From Limibacterium fermenti (GTDB taxonomy: Bacteria > Bacteroidota > Bacteroidia > Bacteroidales > Dysgonomonadaceae), in the NCBI RefSeq assembly GCF_041902845.1, contig NZ_CP159486.1, positions 4,071,295 to 4,135,294 on the forward strand: DNA of 64,000 bases, written 5' to 3'. The notes beneath the pieces are model-generated. The model worked only from the letters and a program-made list of their open reading frames with translations, was not told the origin of the DNA and did no database searches. The position numbers were made by a program, and so were the translations under genes. Position 1 is the stretch's first letter. Each line of letters begins with the position of its first letter. Shown in pieces: positions 45,321 through 54,745 of the stretch.

Positions 45321-46262
45321 TCAAATTGTTAATCCGTTTCCAAGAATCCCTTTCCGAATGAAATCGTTGTATTGTTCATTATCGTGGGAGCAAAGTACCG
45401 TGATGTTTTTCTCTGTTTTCATCAACCGGTTCAACCATTTGTACTGTGCCCGTAGCTGCTCTTCATTTTCGCTGACCCACGAAGCATTTTTCATCTTTTC
45501 TTTTAGAATATTCTGCATCGACCATCCGCTATCCACACTGTGAATAAATTCCCGCCCATCCGCTAAGCGGATATAGATCATCTTTGAATCGATGGTGTGT
45601 CCGGGAGCTTTAAACACGACGATTCCGGGCGCAATAGGATAATACGTTTCGAAATCCACCAGAATGAATTGATGAACTTTTTCAGCACTTATCTCAACCG
45701 TTGGTTTATGCGGTTTGTGTATTAATAGCTCGGCTGTGTCTTTTGATACCCACACTTTATAAGCTAGTTCATCGATTTTTTCGGAACGGATGACGCCCGC
45801 GGAATGGTCGGCATGATAATGGGTCAGTATAATCAAATTGGCTTTATTTAAAGCCGCCTTCACATTCTCGAAGTTTTCAGGGTAATAAGGCTCGATTGTT
45901 TTTCCGAATGTCCGATGCGTTTCCAAGTCCATCCCTGAGTCTAACATGATTGTTCCTTGGGGAAATATCACTTGGTATACGGTTCTGGATAAAGTCATTT
46001 TTTCATCCGGATTTTCTCCTTCGACCACGACATTCGCGGGACGGATCGTGTCGGCCACTTTAGTCACGTTTATTCTCGTCGGTAAATCTCCTGCAATCAC
46101 GTTCGATAGTTTTCGTAAATGTTCTATATCGACAGAGAAAACAGAAGAGTAAATCGTTTTATCTTCCTCTTTCTTCTGTCCGAGAGAGGCTAAAGATAAT
46201 GAAGGAAACGAAAAACCGATACCTAAGAGGCTTGATGTACGCAAGAAATCTTTTCTATTCAT
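45321..46262 (-). CDS. Exported metallo-beta-lactamase-fold hydrolase
   Basis: ATG 46262 (MNRKDFLRTSSLLGIGF) gives 313 residues with an N-terminal signal that has a Tat-like NRKDFLR motif and a hydrophobic stretch. The zinc-binding 'LTHYHADHSAGV' (HxHxDH), 'FKAPGHTIDSKMIYI' and 'HSVDSGWSM' motifs define an MBL-fold hydrolase. Overall it resembles N-acyl-homoserine lactonase-type enzymes, but the substrate cannot be inferred. It is divergent from the GntR regulator, whose operator region it shares. Confidence 0.82.
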   Translation of the reverse strand: MNRKDFLRTSSLLGIGFSFPSLSLASLGQKKEEDKTIYSSVFSVDIEHLRKLSNVIAGDLPTRINVTKVADTIRPANVVVEGENPDEKMTLSRTVYQVIFPQGTIMLDSGMDLETHRTFGKTIEPYYPENFENVKAALNKANLIILTHYHADHSAGVIRSEKIDELAYKVWVSKDTAELLIHKPHKPTVEISAEKVHQFILVDFETYYPIAPGIVVFKAPGHTIDSKMIYIRLADGREFIHSVDSGWSMQNILKEKMKNASWVSENEEQLRAQYKWLNRLMKTEKNITVLCSHDNEQYNDFIRKGILGNGLTI

Positions 46263-46404
46263 TGATTGATTTTGTATTAATAAAACAACATATCCTTTCA
46301 ACACTTAACCCTTTATATTGTTGGCTTCCGATAAGATAGCTTGGTTTTTTTTAAGACCCGTTTCATGAAATACAAAAAAAAGCGCCCGTAGAAAGAATCT
46401 GTAA

Positions 46405-46426
46405 AAACATGTTGTAAAACATGTTT
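46405..46426. promoter_or_regulatory. Inverted repeat AAACATG-N8-CATGTTT
   Basis: A 7-bp perfect inverted repeat with an 8-base spacer sits between the divergent MBL-fold and GntR genes, about 30 bases upstream of the GntR -7 box. It could be an operator or a short terminator-like element. Confidence 0.5.
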
Positions 46427-46456
46427 ATTTTTTACTTCTTTTCGAAGTATATCGTG

Positions 46457-46490
46457 TACTTTTGTATCAGCATAGCACAGCATAGTGCGA
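46457..46490 (+). promoter_or_regulatory. GntR promoter box and overlapping direct-repeat operator
   Basis: TACTTTTG (46457-46464) is followed at once by TATCAGCA and two CAGCATAG repeats (46468-46475, 46478-46485) exactly 10 bases apart, reaching to the proposed start codon. The same TATCAGCA-N5-CAGCA layout occurs upstream of susC at 47504. Position just downstream of the -7 box suits autorepression. Confidence 0.65.
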
Positions 46491-47488
46491 TGGAGAGAGC
46501 TAAAATGGATATTGATTTTGATCATAAAGGCACAAAAGTACAGCAGTTGATCGATTATTTGCAACTATCTATTTCTACGAATGAATATAGAGTTGGAGAT
46601 AGTTTGCCGTCTATAAACTACCTCAAAGAAAAATATGAGGTTTCAAGGGATACTGTTTTTAAAGCTTTTTCGGAACTGAAAACGCGCAAGATTATCGATT
46701 CAATTCCCGGGAAAGGTTATTATGTGGCTTCCAATGTTAAAAATGTATTGCTGTTGCTGGATGAATATACACCTTTCAAGGAAGTCCTGTATAATACCTT
46801 GATCGCAGAATTAGGGGCGGCTTATAAAGTCGATCTATGGTTTCATCAATTCAATGAAGAGCTCTTTAACGAAGTAGTTGTTAATTCTGTCGGGAAGTAT
46901 AATAAATATCTGATAATGAATTATCATAATGAGGAATTTTCAAATATCCTTACGCAGATCGACAAGAAAAAGTTATTGTTGTTGGACTTTGGTAAATTTG
47001 ACAAGAACGGATATTATTATGTTTGCCAGGATTTTGATGAATCTTTTGAACAGGCCCTCGAATCGATCAAAGAGGATTTATCTATCTATAAAAAAATTGT
47101 ATATGTTATTAACAAGACTCATAAACATCCGAGGAGCAGCATAGCCTGTTTCAGCCGTTTCTGCACACGGAATCACTTTGAGTGGGAGGTTGTGGATGAA
47201 ATACCAAAGGCTTTTCAAGTAAATGAAAACTATTTTTATATTGTTATTAAACAGCAAGATGTGGTCAATATTATAAAAAAAGCCCGGTTAGACTATTTGA
47301 AATCGGGACGGAATTATGGCCTTTTAGCCTATAATGAAAATCCCTTTTATGAAATTGTAGAGGATGGCATTTCAAGCATCAGCATAGACTGGGAAGAAAT
47401 GGGGCGCATTGCGGCTGATTTTGTTTTGCACGATACTGCTGTGCAAACATATCTGCCAACGACTATAGTGAAAAGAAATTCATTTTAA
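46490..47488 (+). CDS. GntR family transcriptional regulator with a periplasmic-binding-like sensor domain
   Basis: ATG 46490 follows the promoter; 332 residues. The N-terminal ~75 residues form a GntR winged helix ('VQQLIDYLQLSISTNEYRVGDSLPSINYLKEKYEVSRDTVFKAFSELKTRKIIDSIPGKGYYV'). The rest is a LacI-type sugar-sensor fold ('NVLLLLDEYTPFKEVLYNTL' ... 'WEEMGRIAADFVL' ... 'LPTTIVKRNSF'). Such regulators in Bacteroidetes control an adjacent SusCD locus in response to a sugar. It is the first gene of the locus, about 135 bases before susC. Confidence 0.9.
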   Translation: MERAKMDIDFDHKGTKVQQLIDYLQLSISTNEYRVGDSLPSINYLKEKYEVSRDTVFKAFSELKTRKIIDSIPGKGYYVASNVKNVLLLLDEYTPFKEVLYNTLIAELGAAYKVDLWFHQFNEELFNEVVVNSVGKYNKYLIMNYHNEEFSNILTQIDKKKLLLLDFGKFDKNGYYYVCQDFDESFEQALESIKEDLSIYKKIVYVINKTHKHPRSSIACFSRFCTRNHFEWEVVDEIPKAFQVNENYFYIVIKQQDVVNIIKKARLDYLKSGRNYGLLAYNENPFYEIVEDGISSISIDWEEMGRIAADFVLHDTAVQTYLPTTIVKRNSF

Positions 47489-47503
47489 ATTTTTTTCGCT
47501 TGT

Positions 47504-47526
47504 TATCAGCACAGTTCAGCACGATT
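47504..47526 (+). promoter_or_regulatory. Probable GntR operator upstream of susC
   Basis: TATCAGCA followed by a second CAGCA 10 bases after the first (47507 and 47517) repeats the pattern at 46465-46490. It lies 97 bases before the susC start, in the only spacer between regulator and transporter. Confidence 0.6.
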
Positions 47527-47622
47527 AATAAAGAAAGAATAAGGAAGAGACTTCTATGAAATCTTTTGACTTATCCGTGTTTTTAAATCAATTTATTACT
47601 AATAATCATTAATCAAAGAAGG

Positions 47623-50600
47623 ATGAAGAAAAAAAATTCTTTTAAATGGAAGGGGCTACTATCCATAGGTATATGGATGGTGTCCATTGCTATGTTTGCA
47701 CAGAATATTACCGTCCGGGGCACGGTAACGGATGCAAATAATGAACCGGTTATCGGAGCAAGTATTGTAGTTGAAGGCAATCCTTCGCTGGGTACGATTA
47801 CCGATATCGATGGTCGGTATCTTTTAAGCAATGTCCCGGCTGATGCGACGTTGCAATTCAGTTATGTAGGGATGATAACACAATCCATACCTGTAAACGG
47901 AAAAACAACTATCGACTTGATTATGGAGTCAGATGATGAAGTCTTAGATGAAGTGGTTGTTACGGCATTAGGAATGAAGCGGTCCTCCAAAGCATTGGGA
48001 TATGCTATGACCGAACTGAAAGGCGAGAATTTAAACACGAATTTAATTAATCCGGTATCAGCATTACAAGGGAAGGTTGCCGGCGTGGAAATTGCTAATT
48101 CGGATGGTGGATTATTCGGTTCTACCAAGATTTTAATTCGTGGAGCTTCTACTCTTGGCAAGAATAATCAGCCGATTTATGTTGTTGACGGGGTAATACT
48201 TTCAAATGATATAAAAGAAGGTAATCCGGACTGGGATTCCGAACCAAGTGATTATGGGAATGAACTGAAAAATCTAAATCCCGATGATTTTGAAACCGTA
48301 TCGGTACTGAAGGGAGCTGCCGCTACGGCCTTATACGGTTCTCGTGGACTGAACGGTGCTGTTGTTATTACAACAAAAAGCGGAAAAGCCGGACAAGGAC
48401 TTGGCATTCAATTTTCGCAAACGTTTGGTGTGGATGCACTAACGTCGCAGCCTCGATTGCAGAATGTATTCGGTAACGGAACATTAGCTCCAAATGTAGA
48501 TTATGGTGAAAAAGATGAGAACGGAAAATACTATACATATGACAACTTTCGTCAATATCAGCTAAATGATGACGGCCGTTTCACTTTGTTGCCAAATCAA
48601 GGAGCAAGCTTCGGTCCTCAATTTGATGGACGCGAAGTGGAATATTATGATGGAACATATAGATCTTACAATCCTGTTCGGAACAATTTTAAAGAGGCTT
48701 ATGACACAGGTTTTAATTCAAACACCAACTTGACGATTAGTGGAGGCAATGATAAAACGACATTTTACACCTCATTGTCCTATAAATATGCTACTGGTAT
48801 TTTGCCGAATAACCAATTTCAACGATTGTCATTTTTAGGTAAAGCCTCCCATAAAATAACAGATAAGGTAAAACTGGATATTAGTATGGCTTTTGCAAAT
48901 TCCCTGCCTAAAAACCCTTTAAGAAATATCGGGGAAAAATTTGTTGATGGAAATTGGGGACGTTCCTATGATCCATCCTATTCCAAAGATAAATACAGGG
49001 GCGCTATGGGGCTGGCAAGTTCTACTTATAACGATCAGTATGCCAATATGCCGGCAGCAAATATTTGGTGGTCTCTTTATGAAAATGAATATGAGCAGAA
49101 AGAAACTTCTGTGCGTCCTGTTGTAAAATTGGAAGTAGACTTATTGGACTGGTTGAAATTCAATACCGAAGGAAGTTACAATTATTACTACACACGCTAT
49201 GAAGGTAAAGAGGCCAGTACCGATATTAATAATCCTACCGGCAAGTATGAAATGAAATTAAACTCGAAAGAGCAAACCAATCTGAATGCCAACTTTATTG
49301 CGAATAAAACATTCGGCGATTGGACGGTAAATGGATTCTTACGCGGTGAATATTATGAAAATTTTCTTCAGTCTCAAAGAATGAATACCGTCGGCGGACT
49401 GGTTGTTCCCAATCAATTTTTTATCGGTAACTCCAAAGAGATACCGGAATATTCAGCGCTGATTTCCGATACAAAAAAAATGTTTTCTATGGCTTTTCAG
49501 GCTGGAACGAGTTGGAAAGATCAACTCTTCATGGATATAACGGGACGTAACGATTGGTCATCTTCATTGGTATATAGCGATGGACATGGAACCTATTCTT
49601 ATTTTTATCCGTCCGTTAATGCGGCATGGCTTATAACGAATTCATTCCGAGACAAACTTCCTGACTGGATATCGTTTGCCAAGATTCGGGGATCATGGGC
49701 ACAGGTAGGAAACGATACTAATCCGTATGCTATTAATACAGCCTATTCGTTGACATCCCATACGTCATCAAGTTCCACTTATTACGGCCTATCCATCCCC
49801 TCAATCATGAATGCGGCAAATTTGAAACCGGAACGTAAAAATGCTTGGGAAATAGGATTAGATTGGCGCTTTGTCGATAATCGTTTTGGTCTTGATTTTA
49901 CTTATTATAAAGAGAATACATATGATCAGATTATGCAGATTTCTATCCCTTATCAATCGGGAAGGACGCAGCAATTGATTAATGCCGGTAATATTCAGAA
50001 TAAAGGTCTCGAAGTCGCCGCAAATTTAATCCCGGTGCAAACGAGAGATTGGGAATGGGGTTTAGGACTTACGTATACTCGAAACGATAATAAAATCATT
50101 TCGTTACACGAAAATGTAGCGGATTATATCCCTCTAAACGGAGATGTCGCTTATGGCAACTATCGTATCGGTTCTGTGGCAAAAGTAGGATCTGCCTACG
50201 GAACATTATTGACCGACAGTGAGAAAAAGATTGACCAAACGTCGGGATTGCCGGTTTTAGTTTGGACCGATACTTCAAGACGCGCCCATTACTTGCGCAA
50301 CGAAACAGAGATTAAGGAAATAGGATCTATGGTACCTGACTTTTTAGGTTCTGTTTCTACAGACTTAAAATACAAAAACTGGTCGTTGCATATAGCATTA
50401 GATATGCGTTTCGGAGGATATGTCGCTTCTTATAATTCCCGTTACGGTACCGCTTATGGTTTTACGGATCGATCGGTTACCGGCGCTCCGGGATATGGCG
50501 GTCTTACGTGGACATCTAGATTCGACGGGTTAACATATCATGACGGAGTGATTCCTCAAGGAATTATTCCCGAAGGGACTGTCATCACCCAACGTTATGA

Positions 50601-51039
50601 TAAGGAAGGAAAAGTTGCCGAATCTTATACCGTTAGTAAAGGCGGCGTTTCTCAAATAGGTGAGTCGTACCAAGAACTGATTGATAAAGGAGTTATCGAA
50701 CCCACACATTCTTCGGCTTGGACTTACCGGAATAATGCTTGGACAATGGCGGGACGTAACTATGGAATTGTGTCGGATGATTGGGTTAGAAAGCTTAACT
50801 ATATCGCTTTGCGGAATGTGTCTCTCCGTTACAGTGTTCCCAGAAACTTCTGCGAAAAGATGAACGTAAAAAACATGAATCTGATATTGGACGGATATAA
50901 TTTAGGTTACTTGCTAAACAGTATGCCTAATGGAGAGAATCCCGAAGCTGTGAGCGGGACGGCTGCCGCAGAATTCCGAGTACGTTCATTCCAGGGCGTT
51001 ACTTCCAGTTTTACTTTTACGGTAAATATAGGTTTTTGA
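47623..51039 (+). CDS. SusC/RagA family TonB-linked outer-membrane transporter
   Basis: The 1138-residue protein has a signal peptide, an N-terminal carboxypeptidase-like domain ('ITVRGTVTDANNEPVIGASIVVEGNPSLGTITDIDGRY') and the SusC signature 'DEVVVTALGMKRSSKALGYA'. A plug ('PVSALQGKVAGVEIANSDGG', 'LKGAAATALYGSRGLNGAVVITTK') and a large barrel with C-terminal Phe follow. It imports oligosaccharides or glycopeptides together with the SusD lipoprotein encoded next. The locus enzymes suggest fucosylated glycans, but specificity cannot be read from the barrel. Confidence 0.96.
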   Translation: MKKKNSFKWKGLLSIGIWMVSIAMFAQNITVRGTVTDANNEPVIGASIVVEGNPSLGTITDIDGRYLLSNVPADATLQFSYVGMITQSIPVNGKTTIDLIMESDDEVLDEVVVTALGMKRSSKALGYAMTELKGENLNTNLINPVSALQGKVAGVEIANSDGGLFGSTKILIRGASTLGKNNQPIYVVDGVILSNDIKEGNPDWDSEPSDYGNELKNLNPDDFETVSVLKGAAATALYGSRGLNGAVVITTKSGKAGQGLGIQFSQTFGVDALTSQPRLQNVFGNGTLAPNVDYGEKDENGKYYTYDNFRQYQLNDDGRFTLLPNQGASFGPQFDGREVEYYDGTYRSYNPVRNNFKEAYDTGFNSNTNLTISGGNDKTTFYTSLSYKYATGILPNNQFQRLSFLGKASHKITDKVKLDISMAFANSLPKNPLRNIGEKFVDGNWGRSYDPSYSKDKYRGAMGLASSTYNDQYANMPAANIWWSLYENEYEQKETSVRPVVKLEVDLLDWLKFNTEGSYNYYYTRYEGKEASTDINNPTGKYEMKLNSKEQTNLNANFIANKTFGDWTVNGFLRGEYYENFLQSQRMNTVGGLVVPNQFFIGNSKEIPEYSALISDTKKMFSMAFQAGTSWKDQLFMDITGRNDWSSSLVYSDGHGTYSYFYPSVNAAWLITNSFRDKLPDWISFAKIRGSWAQVGNDTNPYAINTAYSLTSHTSSSSTYYGLSIPSIMNAANLKPERKNAWEIGLDWRFVDNRFGLDFTYYKENTYDQIMQISIPYQSGRTQQLINAGNIQNKGLEVAANLIPVQTRDWEWGLGLTYTRNDNKIISLHENVADYIPLNGDVAYGNYRIGSVAKVGSAYGTLLTDSEKKIDQTSGLPVLVWTDTSRRAHYLRNETEIKEIGSMVPDFLGSVSTDLKYKNWSLHIALDMRFGGYVASYNSRYGTAYGFTDRSVTGAPGYGGLTWTSRFDGLTYHDGVIPQGIIPEGTVITQRYDKEGKVAESYTVSKGGVSQIGESYQELIDKGVIEPTHSSAWTYRNNAWTMAGRNYGIVSDDWVRKLNYIALRNVSLRYSVPRNFCEKMNVKNMNLILDGYNLGYLLNSMPNGENPEAVSGTAAAEFRVRSFQGVTSSFTFTVNIGF

Positions 51040-51090
51040 TAAAAATGGATTTATAGGATGAAAGAAAAACAATTATAATTACGGAATAAA

Positions 51091-52986
51091 ATGAAAAAAA
51101 TGAAATATTTGATAATCGTTTTAACGATAATCTCTGCCTCTTTTTGGACGATAAGTTGCAAAGATGATTTTGCCGATGTCAATACGGACCCGACGACCGT
51201 GACCACCGGCAATCCTTCTTATCTTTTTACTCAAGGCATTCTTGAATTTGAACCTCAAGGGTATCTGTACTGGTTTTACAATGCTTCTGAAATTTTCCAA
51301 TGGGTGCAAACGGGTGTGTCTACGGGAGGAGTTACTTCAACTCTCGCAGATGGAGCTCCGGCGCAGAGTTTCAAATCGATTGATGTGTTGAAATATGCCA
51401 ACGACTTGAAATATGTACGGTCGAAAATGCCGGAAGAAGAAAGCGCCAAATATGCGCAATATGCAGCAGCTTTAGATGTATTATGCGTATATATGGGTAT
51501 TTTCGATACCGATTTTACAGGCGATATTTCCTATACCGAAGCCGCCCAAGCCGCTCATGGAGGTACATTAACTCCGAAGTACGATCGGGTGAAAGATTTG
51601 TATGACTTGTGGCTACAGAATCTCGATGATGATATGAAGGTATTGACCACCTCGACCGGACAAGTGTTTTTGCCTGCTCAGGATATTGTTTATAAAGGCA
51701 AGGCCGAAAACTGGGCTAAACTGGCGAATTCTTTAAAGCTGAAAATTGCTGCTCGTTTGATTAATCAGGATCGTGCCAAAGCACTGGAAATTGCGAAGAC
51801 CGTAGCGACTTCCCCTGTTGGTGTTATCAGCAATGAATCGGAGGATTTTTTGTTTAACAAGGCCGTAAGCAGTACAGCCAACAGGGATTATGCCTATCAT
51901 TGGGAAAATTCCGTTTTGGGAGGTGTGGGAGCTTCTCAGACAATGATGAACTTCCTGGTAGAGAACCGCGATCCGCGTGTACGTTTTATTTATACGAAGA
52001 ACGCATGGAATTCAAAAGTTGTCCAATTGTTTTTCGATACTAAAAAGCAAGCAGATACTAAAAAGCATAAAGACGTTCCCCGTTACATCCTGGATAATGT
52101 AGATTATGAAATAGATGCTGACGGTATTTATCAATTCAAAGGCTGGAAAGGAGCTGGAGAGCCATGGGTGCGTTATTACGGGTTACCGTTGGCTTTTGAT
52201 GCGGGACAACAGGCAGACTTGTATGGAGATTGGTTCAATTATACCGTACGAAGCAAATATGATGATAATCATACTTATCGTCCCTATTCCATGTTTCAAA
52301 CGGAGATGCTCCACGGACGATTTGATTTTAGCTATCCTATTATTCCCGGCGACGCAGCTATCCAAGATAAAGAAGATGTTCCATGGTGGGGAATATACAT
52401 GACTTCGGCCGAAGTGAATTTATATCTGGCTGAATTTGCCCTATTAGGAGCGACACTTCCTAACACGGCAGAGACTTACTTCAATAGCGCGCTGGAAGCT
52501 TCCGTAAAGGAGTACGACAGGTTGGCCGGGAAAAATAAGATTCCCTATTACGGAACAACTTATGGAAATTACGATCCGTATGAAAAGGCAATTGATTTGG
52601 TCGATGGTGAAATCACTACCATGATGTCAAAGCCTGCCTATCAATTAACAGGAGACAAAACTCAAGATCTGGAAAAAGTGTATTTACAGCAAATAATCCA
52701 TTTTTCTATGCAACCGGTCGACCAGTACACAACAGCACGCCGTTCAGGTATACCTAAAATCGGTTCGGCAATATTGCCTCGTACGACTTATACACAAGTT
52801 TCCACAACGTCTATTCCTCGTCGTATGGCATTAAATAAACCGACTCCTACTGATTTAATGCATGACATAATGACTCATTCTTATGAAGAGCAAGGACTAT
52901 CGGTTGGTTCTGGGGTTATTCTTAACTCTGAGCGTCTGTGGCAAGATATAGGAGCTCCTCAATGGGGTGAAGGTCCAAAAATGTAA
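51091..52986 (+). CDS. SusD/RagB family outer-membrane lipoprotein
   Basis: The 631-residue protein has a lipoprotein signal (lipobox 'TISC', Cys ~23) and SusD_2-type sequence ('DFADVNTDPTTVT', 'WYNA'-like 'YWFYNASEIFQWVQTG', 'GKAENWAKLANSLKLKIAARLINQD', 'MTSAEVNLYLAEFALLG'). It binds glycan at the surface and forms a lid on the SusC barrel. Met 51100 is an equally possible start. A strong terminator follows, so the enzymes downstream may have their own promoter or depend on read-through. Confidence 0.95.
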   Translation: MKKMKYLIIVLTIISASFWTISCKDDFADVNTDPTTVTTGNPSYLFTQGILEFEPQGYLYWFYNASEIFQWVQTGVSTGGVTSTLADGAPAQSFKSIDVLKYANDLKYVRSKMPEEESAKYAQYAAALDVLCVYMGIFDTDFTGDISYTEAAQAAHGGTLTPKYDRVKDLYDLWLQNLDDDMKVLTTSTGQVFLPAQDIVYKGKAENWAKLANSLKLKIAARLINQDRAKALEIAKTVATSPVGVISNESEDFLFNKAVSSTANRDYAYHWENSVLGGVGASQTMMNFLVENRDPRVRFIYTKNAWNSKVVQLFFDTKKQADTKKHKDVPRYILDNVDYEIDADGIYQFKGWKGAGEPWVRYYGLPLAFDAGQQADLYGDWFNYTVRSKYDDNHTYRPYSMFQTEMLHGRFDFSYPIIPGDAAIQDKEDVPWWGIYMTSAEVNLYLAEFALLGATLPNTAETYFNSALEASVKEYDRLAGKNKIPYYGTTYGNYDPYEKAIDLVDGEITTMMSKPAYQLTGDKTQDLEKVYLQQIIHFSMQPVDQYTTARRSGIPKIGSAILPRTTYTQVSTTSIPRRMALNKPTPTDLMHDIMTHSYEEQGLSVGSGVILNSERLWQDIGAPQWGEGPKM

Positions 52987-52999
52987 TATTTTCTTTAGT

Positions 53000-53038
53000 A
53001 AAATACCAGGGATATATTATTTTATCCCTGGTATTTTT
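53000..53038 (+). terminator. Terminator after susD
   Basis: AAAATACCAGGGATA (53000-53014) and TATCCCTGGTATTTT (53023-53037) are perfect complements over 15 bases and end in a T-run. It insulates or attenuates the enzyme genes. Confidence 0.93.
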
Positions 53039-53126
53039 ATCTGTAGCAAAGAATATCTTGAATCTTCGAAAAAAGAGAATGTCTGAAAAAAATTGAATAT
53101 TAGAAAATAGTTAAATGAAAAAATAG

Positions 53127-54695
53127 ATGAAAAAGTTTTTTTCAATTTTATGGATGATAGTAACATTATCATTATTAGGCGCTGGTTGTCAAACCACTCA
53201 ATCCGACCTGCCTCGCATCGCCATCGCCGGCATCGCCATCGAGTCGAGCACGTTCTCACCCGCAGTTTCGCACGAAGAAGCCTTTAAAACACGCGTGGGC
53301 GACAGTGTATTCACCTATTATCCTTTCTTCGCTCCCGATTCGGGAATCATCGACCGGGCTACCTGGCTCCCCACCCTGCGCGGACACGCCATGCCGGGCG
53401 GTATCGTTACCCGCGAAGCATACGAATCGCTCGTAACTAAAACGTTGGATATGTTGAAAGACCGTCTTCCCCTCGACGGCTTGTTTTTCGATATCCACGG
53501 AGCGATGAGCGTGCAGGGACTGGACGATCCGGAAGGAGATTTTTTAGTGCGCATCCGTCAATTAATCGGAACAGACGTGCTCGTTTCCACTTCGATGGAT
53601 TTGCATGGGAGCGTATCGCCCCGCCTGGCGCAAAACACAGATTTAATCACCTGTTACCGTCTGGCTCCGCATGAAGATGCTATCGAAACGAAAAAAAGAG
53701 CGGTCACCAACTTGCTCGACCGTCTGGAGAACGGAAAAGGGAAACCGGCCTACAAAGCATGGATACCCGTTCCCATTCTGTTGCCGGGCGAAAAGACCAG
53801 TACGCGCATCGAGCCGGCAAAAAGCCTCTATGCCGGAATTCCGGGCGTTATCCGTAAAGACGATGTGATCGATGCTTCGATATGGATGTCATATCCCTGG
53901 GCCGACGAACCCCGCAACCACGGCGTCGTGGTGACCTACGGAGACGATAAGGAGGCGGTTGCCGAAGCAGCCGAAAAACTCGCCGCACACTTCTGGAAAG
54001 TACGGAAAGAGTTCGAATTCGTTGCCCCCACAGCCCCTTTGGACGAATGCCTGGACAAGGCCCTGGCAAGTACCGTAAAGCCTTTTATCATCAGCGATAT
54101 GGGCGATAATCCGACCGCGGGAGGTGCGGGCGATGTTACCTGGATGCTGCACGAAATATTCAAGCGGCCCGAATTCCGCTCGCCGACGGGCAAATCATTG
54201 ATATACGCCTCTATTCCCGGCGAAGAGTTTGTAAAGAAAGCATTGGAAATAGGTGTCGGCGGGGAGATTGATGCGGAAGCCGGCGCGGCGGTCGATAACC
54301 GCTATGCCCCACCCATCCGCTTAAAAGGAACGATTACGGCTATCGAGAAAGGGAACATCGATGCCAAAACCGAAGTGGTGGTGAAATGCGGTACTATTTC
54401 GGTTATCGTCACCGAAAGGCGCAAAGGCTATCATACCGAGGAAGCTTTTACCCGTTTGGGCCTTCATCCGCGCGAAGCGGATATTGTCGTCGTAAAGATC
54501 GGGTATCTGGAACCGGACTTGTACAACATGCGTGCCGATTGGATTATGGCTTCCACTCCGGGCGGCGTGGATCAGGATTTGCTGCGGTTGGATTATAAAC
54601 GGCTGAACCGTCCTATTTATCCGTTAGACGCCGATATGGCCGATCCGGACTTAAGCGCCCGCTTCATTTCCTCGTCGGATGAAATTAAACAATAA
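53127..54695 (+). CDS. M81 family metallopeptidase, MlrC (microcystinase C)-like
   Basis: The 522-residue protein has a lipoprotein signal (LGAGC). MlrC-family signatures follow: 'RIAIAGIAIESSTFSPAVS', 'DGLFFDIHGAMSVQGLDDPEGDFL', 'DVLVSTSMDLHGSVS' and 'CYRLAPHEDAIETKKRA' (metal ligands in DIHGAM and DLHG, His in PHED). 'DMGDNPTAGGAGDVTWMLHE' opens the C-terminal MlrC domain. Family members cut linearised microcystin peptides or related amide bonds. Here it sits in a SusCD/glycosidase locus, so a glycopeptide or amino-sugar amide substrate is an attractive but unproven idea. Confidence 0.9.
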   Translation: MKKFFSILWMIVTLSLLGAGCQTTQSDLPRIAIAGIAIESSTFSPAVSHEEAFKTRVGDSVFTYYPFFAPDSGIIDRATWLPTLRGHAMPGGIVTREAYESLVTKTLDMLKDRLPLDGLFFDIHGAMSVQGLDDPEGDFLVRIRQLIGTDVLVSTSMDLHGSVSPRLAQNTDLITCYRLAPHEDAIETKKRAVTNLLDRLENGKGKPAYKAWIPVPILLPGEKTSTRIEPAKSLYAGIPGVIRKDDVIDASIWMSYPWADEPRNHGVVVTYGDDKEAVAEAAEKLAAHFWKVRKEFEFVAPTAPLDECLDKALASTVKPFIISDMGDNPTAGGAGDVTWMLHEIFKRPEFRSPTGKSLIYASIPGEEFVKKALEIGVGGEIDAEAGAAVDNRYAPPIRLKGTITAIEKGNIDAKTEVVVKCGTISVIVTERRKGYHTEEAFTRLGLHPREADIVVVKIGYLEPDLYNMRADWIMASTPGGVDQDLLRLDYKRLNRPIYPLDADMADPDLSARFISSSDEIKQ

Positions 54696-54745
54696 TGAGA
54701 AATTTTTTATTCCGGATAATAATCATCAAGTGAGATAAATAAATT

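Noticed and set aside
47556..47612. 18-codon ORF before susC as a leader peptide
   Set aside because: No attenuator structure follows it and no homologous pattern is known; chance ORF in an AT-rich leader.
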